A stretch of 64,000 nt of DNA from Absidia repens (taxonomy: Eukaryota; Mucoromycota; Mucoromycetes; Mucorales; Cunninghamellaceae), in contig MCGE01000004.1 of assembly GCA_002105175.1 (NCBI GenBank), positions 1,984,001-2,048,000 on the forward strand. Direction: 5' to 3'. The notes under the pieces were generated by a model. It was not told the DNA's origin, ran no database searches, and saw only the letters and a program-made list of their open reading frames with translations. Position numbers and translations under genes: made by a program. How positions within the stretch are numbered: the first letter of the stretch is position 1; each line of letters opens with the position of its first letter. Below, piece by piece: positions 60,759 to 64,000 of this stretch.

Positions 60759-62997
60759 ATGGAACACACTCCTTACAAAAAGCAAAAACAATACAAACCG
60801 AAATCATGGTCATCATCAATACCCTTATCACAGACGAAAGATTCGGCTCGTTTTCCAGGCATTTATCGACAAGTAACCACAAATGAACCATCAAAAATCG
60901 GTGCCTCGTATCGATCACGACGCAAACGCGAATACGGCAGCCAAATGGATGATAGTGATCTCTCAGTTATCTCATACAACAGCTCATCTACCTTTGGACG
61001 CTTTGATCCATTATCGCCAAAAGCACTACGTACATCAATGTGGTTGCCATCACAGTCAACACAATCTGATACTCAACAATCAAGACAGCAAGGCGACAAG
61101 CATTTCAGTCAGTCAACCTCTCAACCCAGCTACAACCAAAGACCAGAAAGTGATACACCATTCGCCATAGATATATCTTCTTCTTCTCCACCGCAGTTTA
61201 GGGCAACTATTGACAGATTAGAGAGATCAAATGAACTGGTGGTTAATACGCTTCGGAATAGTCATGAACATTTGGATATGGAAGAATACGATCATGAACT
61301 CGTGGACAACACCAAGGGAAAATGGACTACACCCAGTGATGTGAACATTTCCAATAGAACGCAGCAACTATCACCATATTTATCAAGCGTTACAGATACA
61401 CCAGGAAAACTACAACAACAGCCACCAAATGTCGATGACCACAGTAAACATAGGGACGATAGATATATTGGTGCAGCCAGCATTGGTTACCTCCACAAAC
61501 ACAACCACAGTCGCCGATACAGTCTCGGCCTCAATCACAATTACAGCTAAAACCTCAACCACGGACAGTGCCAGCTACTGATGACATCGAGCAAATTGTT
61601 GAAAGCGAAGACCACAACCATGGAGACTTGGCTAGATTGCGAACCACCTACAAACAGCTCAAAAGCGACCAAATTTTGCAAACATTGTCATGGTCCTTGT
61701 CAAGCAACGCCGGTGACATTGAAAGGTAAGAAATTATAGAGAGGGGAACTGCATGCATTGAATTCTTTTATCTTATTAAATGCTTTTCTTTTGGATATCG
61801 GTGATAAGTTTGCATCTAAACCAGGGCAAACATGGGGATTATTCTGATCGATCTCAAACAATACCAAGACCGGCTATGGATAGCAAAAAAGAAACATCTG
61901 CACCGTTTACAACAAATGATGATCAAGAATGGAACAAGGCACATGTTGACGATACAGTAATACTTCCATCACAAAAATCACTTGGAAAAAGGCGGGCTAC
62001 ACATTTCAAAGATAGTCAACCAGTGTACGAGTCTCAGCTAGACGCAACGACAATGGATATGCAACATCTCGAAATGAGGAAGCGATCACCGTCAGTATTA
62101 TCATTCCACAACTCTGTCATTGAAGAAGACAAGGAAAATGAATCGCCCGCACATTCACCCTCTGCTATTGAACAAGAAATGAAGTTGCCATCACAAATGT
62201 CACTCAATTTGGATTATGGTGCGGATGCTGTGGATAATTATGGCACTGAGGAACAAAGGTAAATAAAAGACAGTGTGAATAGAAGGGTATGGCTGATTCT
62301 CTTCTCTATATATATTTAGTAAATATGAACCATTGTACAACATCCAACGTATTAACTCTGAAGCCAATTTGTCAAGGACAATGATAAAATGTTCTGACAA
62401 TCTACCTGAAATGTAAATAAAAAAAAAAAAAGAGCATTTTATCAAGTGATTAAATACATATTCTCATAACCTCATTTTATTTTCCTTGGAAAAATAGACG
62501 AAAGTACTTCGGTAATCCAATGTTAAGGTCTCTTTTCCAATCGGGTGTATCCAACGGAACGACATTGCCGACTGCAGTTAATCCGGCATTGGAACAAGCG
62601 TAAGAAAAAAGAAAAAGAAAAAGAAAAGATGACTGTGGTGATTAAAACCTTCATTATTGACAATACGCATTGCTTCTTTCTTCATTCTTATCATCGGTTA
62701 GGACAAGTCTATTCTTTGACCAACTATGTGATGACTTGGAAGCTTACGCCTTACATAATGGAACGACCGATATTAACAAAAAGGAAGTGGAGCTACTGAT
62801 GACAAGGTAAAGTGGAAATACGCGTCAAGGTATATCATGCAATTTGACAATTTTTTATTGTGTGTATTAGGCAACGTGTGTTAGACGAAAATACAAGCTT
62901 AGAAGTATTGGCGCATGAACATTTACCAAGGGAATTATGGGACCAATTGTGTGTATCTGCCTTGGCTGACAATTATTTATATCCTGAACGTAGATAG
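60759..62997 (+). CDS. CENP-T-like inner kinetochore protein (histone fold), divergent
   Basis: About 615 aa from exons 60759-61725 (with an unresolved frame break), 61809-62258, 62320-62412, 62498-62599, 62702-62806 and 62871-62997. The last four join cleanly. The C terminus is the key: FFDQLCDDLEAYALHNG, DINKKEVELLMTRQRVLDE, LEVLAHEHLPRELWDQLC. This is the histone-fold plus two-helix extension of CENP-T, where KEVELLMTRQR and LAxxHLPxEL are hallmarks. The N-terminal 450 residues are disordered and Ser/Gln-rich, as in CENP-T/Cnn1, whose N terminus recruits Ndc80. Between 61450 and 61560 the frame moves from one ending in LNHNYS to one with Pro/Gln-rich sequence then DDIEQIVESEDHNHGDLARL. A small intron with a weak donor or a one-base indel would explain it. 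Confidence 0.75.
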
Positions 62998-63591
62998 ATA
63001 GTATTAGTAGTCATTTACTGTGTATACAGTAATCACTGTTATCAATAAAGACAATCCTTTTTATGCTATTTGATAGTTACTTTATTTTACCGATGTTTGA
63101 GATGTACTTGGAAACAATGCTTGATTTTTATTGGTATTTATGAGAAGAAGAAAAAATTGAATAAAGGGAACTTGTACAGAAAGAAAAAAAGTGGGGATTC
63201 TATATCATATGATGCTAATGTTTCTGGAAAAGGTATTTCAAGTGCATAAAAGCGGTTGATAGATTGCAGTGGGTTATGCGACTATGTATAACAAGGGACC
63301 AATAAACTGTAGGTAGAATATAATGAAGACCTTGAAAAAGATGCCGATACACAAGAAGCTCGTTGATTACCGTTATTGTGCTGTTTTGTTGCCTTTATTG
63401 TTGCTACGGTGTGGCTCACTTATAATGTCAAATACTAGGCATGATCCTATCATATGTTTTTATTTAATTGATAAAATGTCAAGTCTTTTTATAATAAAAT
63501 AAACGCTCTGGCGCTCCGCTGGAGCTTTTGGAAATCTTTCGATTTACTGGGTGTCACAGTTTTTTATTAAAGTGTGGGTTTCGATGGGATA
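62998..63591. other. Intergenic
   Basis: 3' UTR with AATAAA at about 63044, then A/T-rich sequence. A GC-rich perfect hairpin GCTCC-GCT-GGAGC lies at about 63514-63526. Confidence 0.45.
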
Positions 63592-63901
63592 GGATTAAAG
63601 CCTCCGCCATTTCGCACTTTGGTGGGCAGCCCCTTGGGGCACAACCGTCGTGCTCAGCACGTCGTCTGTGGGCTTTTTTGTGTGCTGAAAGAAAAAAAAA
63701 ATAGTGGAGGGATAAGAGCCTCCCCCATTTCGCACTATGGTGGGCAGCTCCTTGGGGACCAACCGTCATTCTCAGTGCGTCGTCAGTGGGCTTTTTTGTG
63801 TGCTGAAAGAAAAAAAATAGTGGAGGTATAAGAGCCTCTCCCATTTCGCACTATGGTGGGCAGCCCCTTGGGGCCCAACAGTCGTGCTCAGCGCGTCGTC
63901 A
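63592..63901. repeat. Minisatellite, about 118-bp unit, 2.6 copies
   Basis: Copy 1 at 63592-63709, copy 2 at 63710-63825, partial copy 3 at 63826-63901. Shared blocks: CATTTCGCACTATGGTGGGC, AGCCCCTTGGGG, CTCAGCRCGTCGTC and GTGGGCTTTTTTGTGTGCTG. GC content is much higher than the flanks. Open frames crossing it are by-products of the repeat. Confidence 0.92.
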
Positions 63902-63942
63902 CTAGATACTTTAAAAAAAAAATGGAAGATCGAAAAATAGGG

Positions 63943-64000
63943 TGACTGAACCATTCGCACTCCGCCTCTCATGGATTTAAATTTTCTCCTTTTTTTCTTC
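63943..64000 (+). repeat. Dispersed repeat family, copy G (5' end only, cut by window)
   Basis: CTGAACCATTCGCACTCCGCC then TCTCATGGATTTAAATTTTC and a T-rich tract. It matches the 5' end of copy F and, more loosely, of A, C, D and E. The core would lie beyond the window. Confidence 0.5.

Noticed and set aside
63554..63844. ORFs of 96 and 85 codons across the minisatellite
   Set aside because: They repeat with the unit and are explained by the tandem array.

Overview
The window looks like a nuclear chromosome segment of an early-diverging filamentous fungus, most likely Mucoromycota (Mucorales-like). The evidence is AT-rich DNA, short introns of about 50-250 nt with GTAAG donors and YAG acceptors in almost every gene, long poly-T tracts in introns and leaders, Gln/Ser/Asn-rich linkers, and protein sequences typical of that group. 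There is no prokaryotic, viral or organellar gene content. I rebuilt gene models by hand by joining exons. In every complete model except the last gene, the reading frame is preserved across all proposed junctions.

Layout: 1-193, tail of an upstream gene; 490-1565, SAGA deubiquitinase subunit Sgf11; 2259-2955, a decayed gene; 3803-7027, SPX-SLC13 low-affinity phosphate transporter; 7450-8366, dispersed repeat copy A; 9538-10371, Arp2/3 subunit ARPC3; 10871-11542, small basic protein; 11701-13033, ribosomal protein uL18 (RPL5) with a box C/D snoRNA candidate in intron 2; 13177-14090, repeat B; 14976-16285, PAS-kinase-like kinase without a PAS domain; 17336-17687, small protein with a PP1-docking motif; 18775-21267, SUN-domain protein; 22120-22720, repeat C; 24257-25983, UDP-glucose 4-epimerase; 26834-28531, membrane-type casein kinase 1; 30413-32826, repeats D and E as an inverted pair.

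It continues: 33260-34481, bZIP factor; 38231-40308, MYND protein of the samB/Mub1 type; 41101-42119, p24 cargo receptor; 43587-46132, noncanonical poly(A)/(U) polymerase; 46751-48166, CK2 alpha; 48887-49474, small single-pass membrane protein; 50063-51164, probable Pex22; 51972-52816, sulfotransferase-like protein; 53353-55350, splicing factor Cwc22; 55536-57819, primase small subunit; 58095-58763, YhhN/TMEM86 protein; 59395-59688, repeat F; 60759-62997, a divergent CENP-T-like kinetochore protein; 63592-63901, a roughly 118-bp minisatellite; 63943-64000, start of repeat G.

The genes are ordinary eukaryotic housekeeping and signalling genes and do not form a cluster of one pathway. The most novel-looking item is a non-coding repeat family of up to about 1 kb, present seven times in 64 kb. 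It has a recurring 5' signature (AAATCCCGCCCACGTG) and a conserved hairpin-forming core. Also notable are the intronic snoRNA candidate with a 15-nt guide matching 25S rRNA, and the CENP-T homologue, recognisable only by its C-terminal histone-fold exons.
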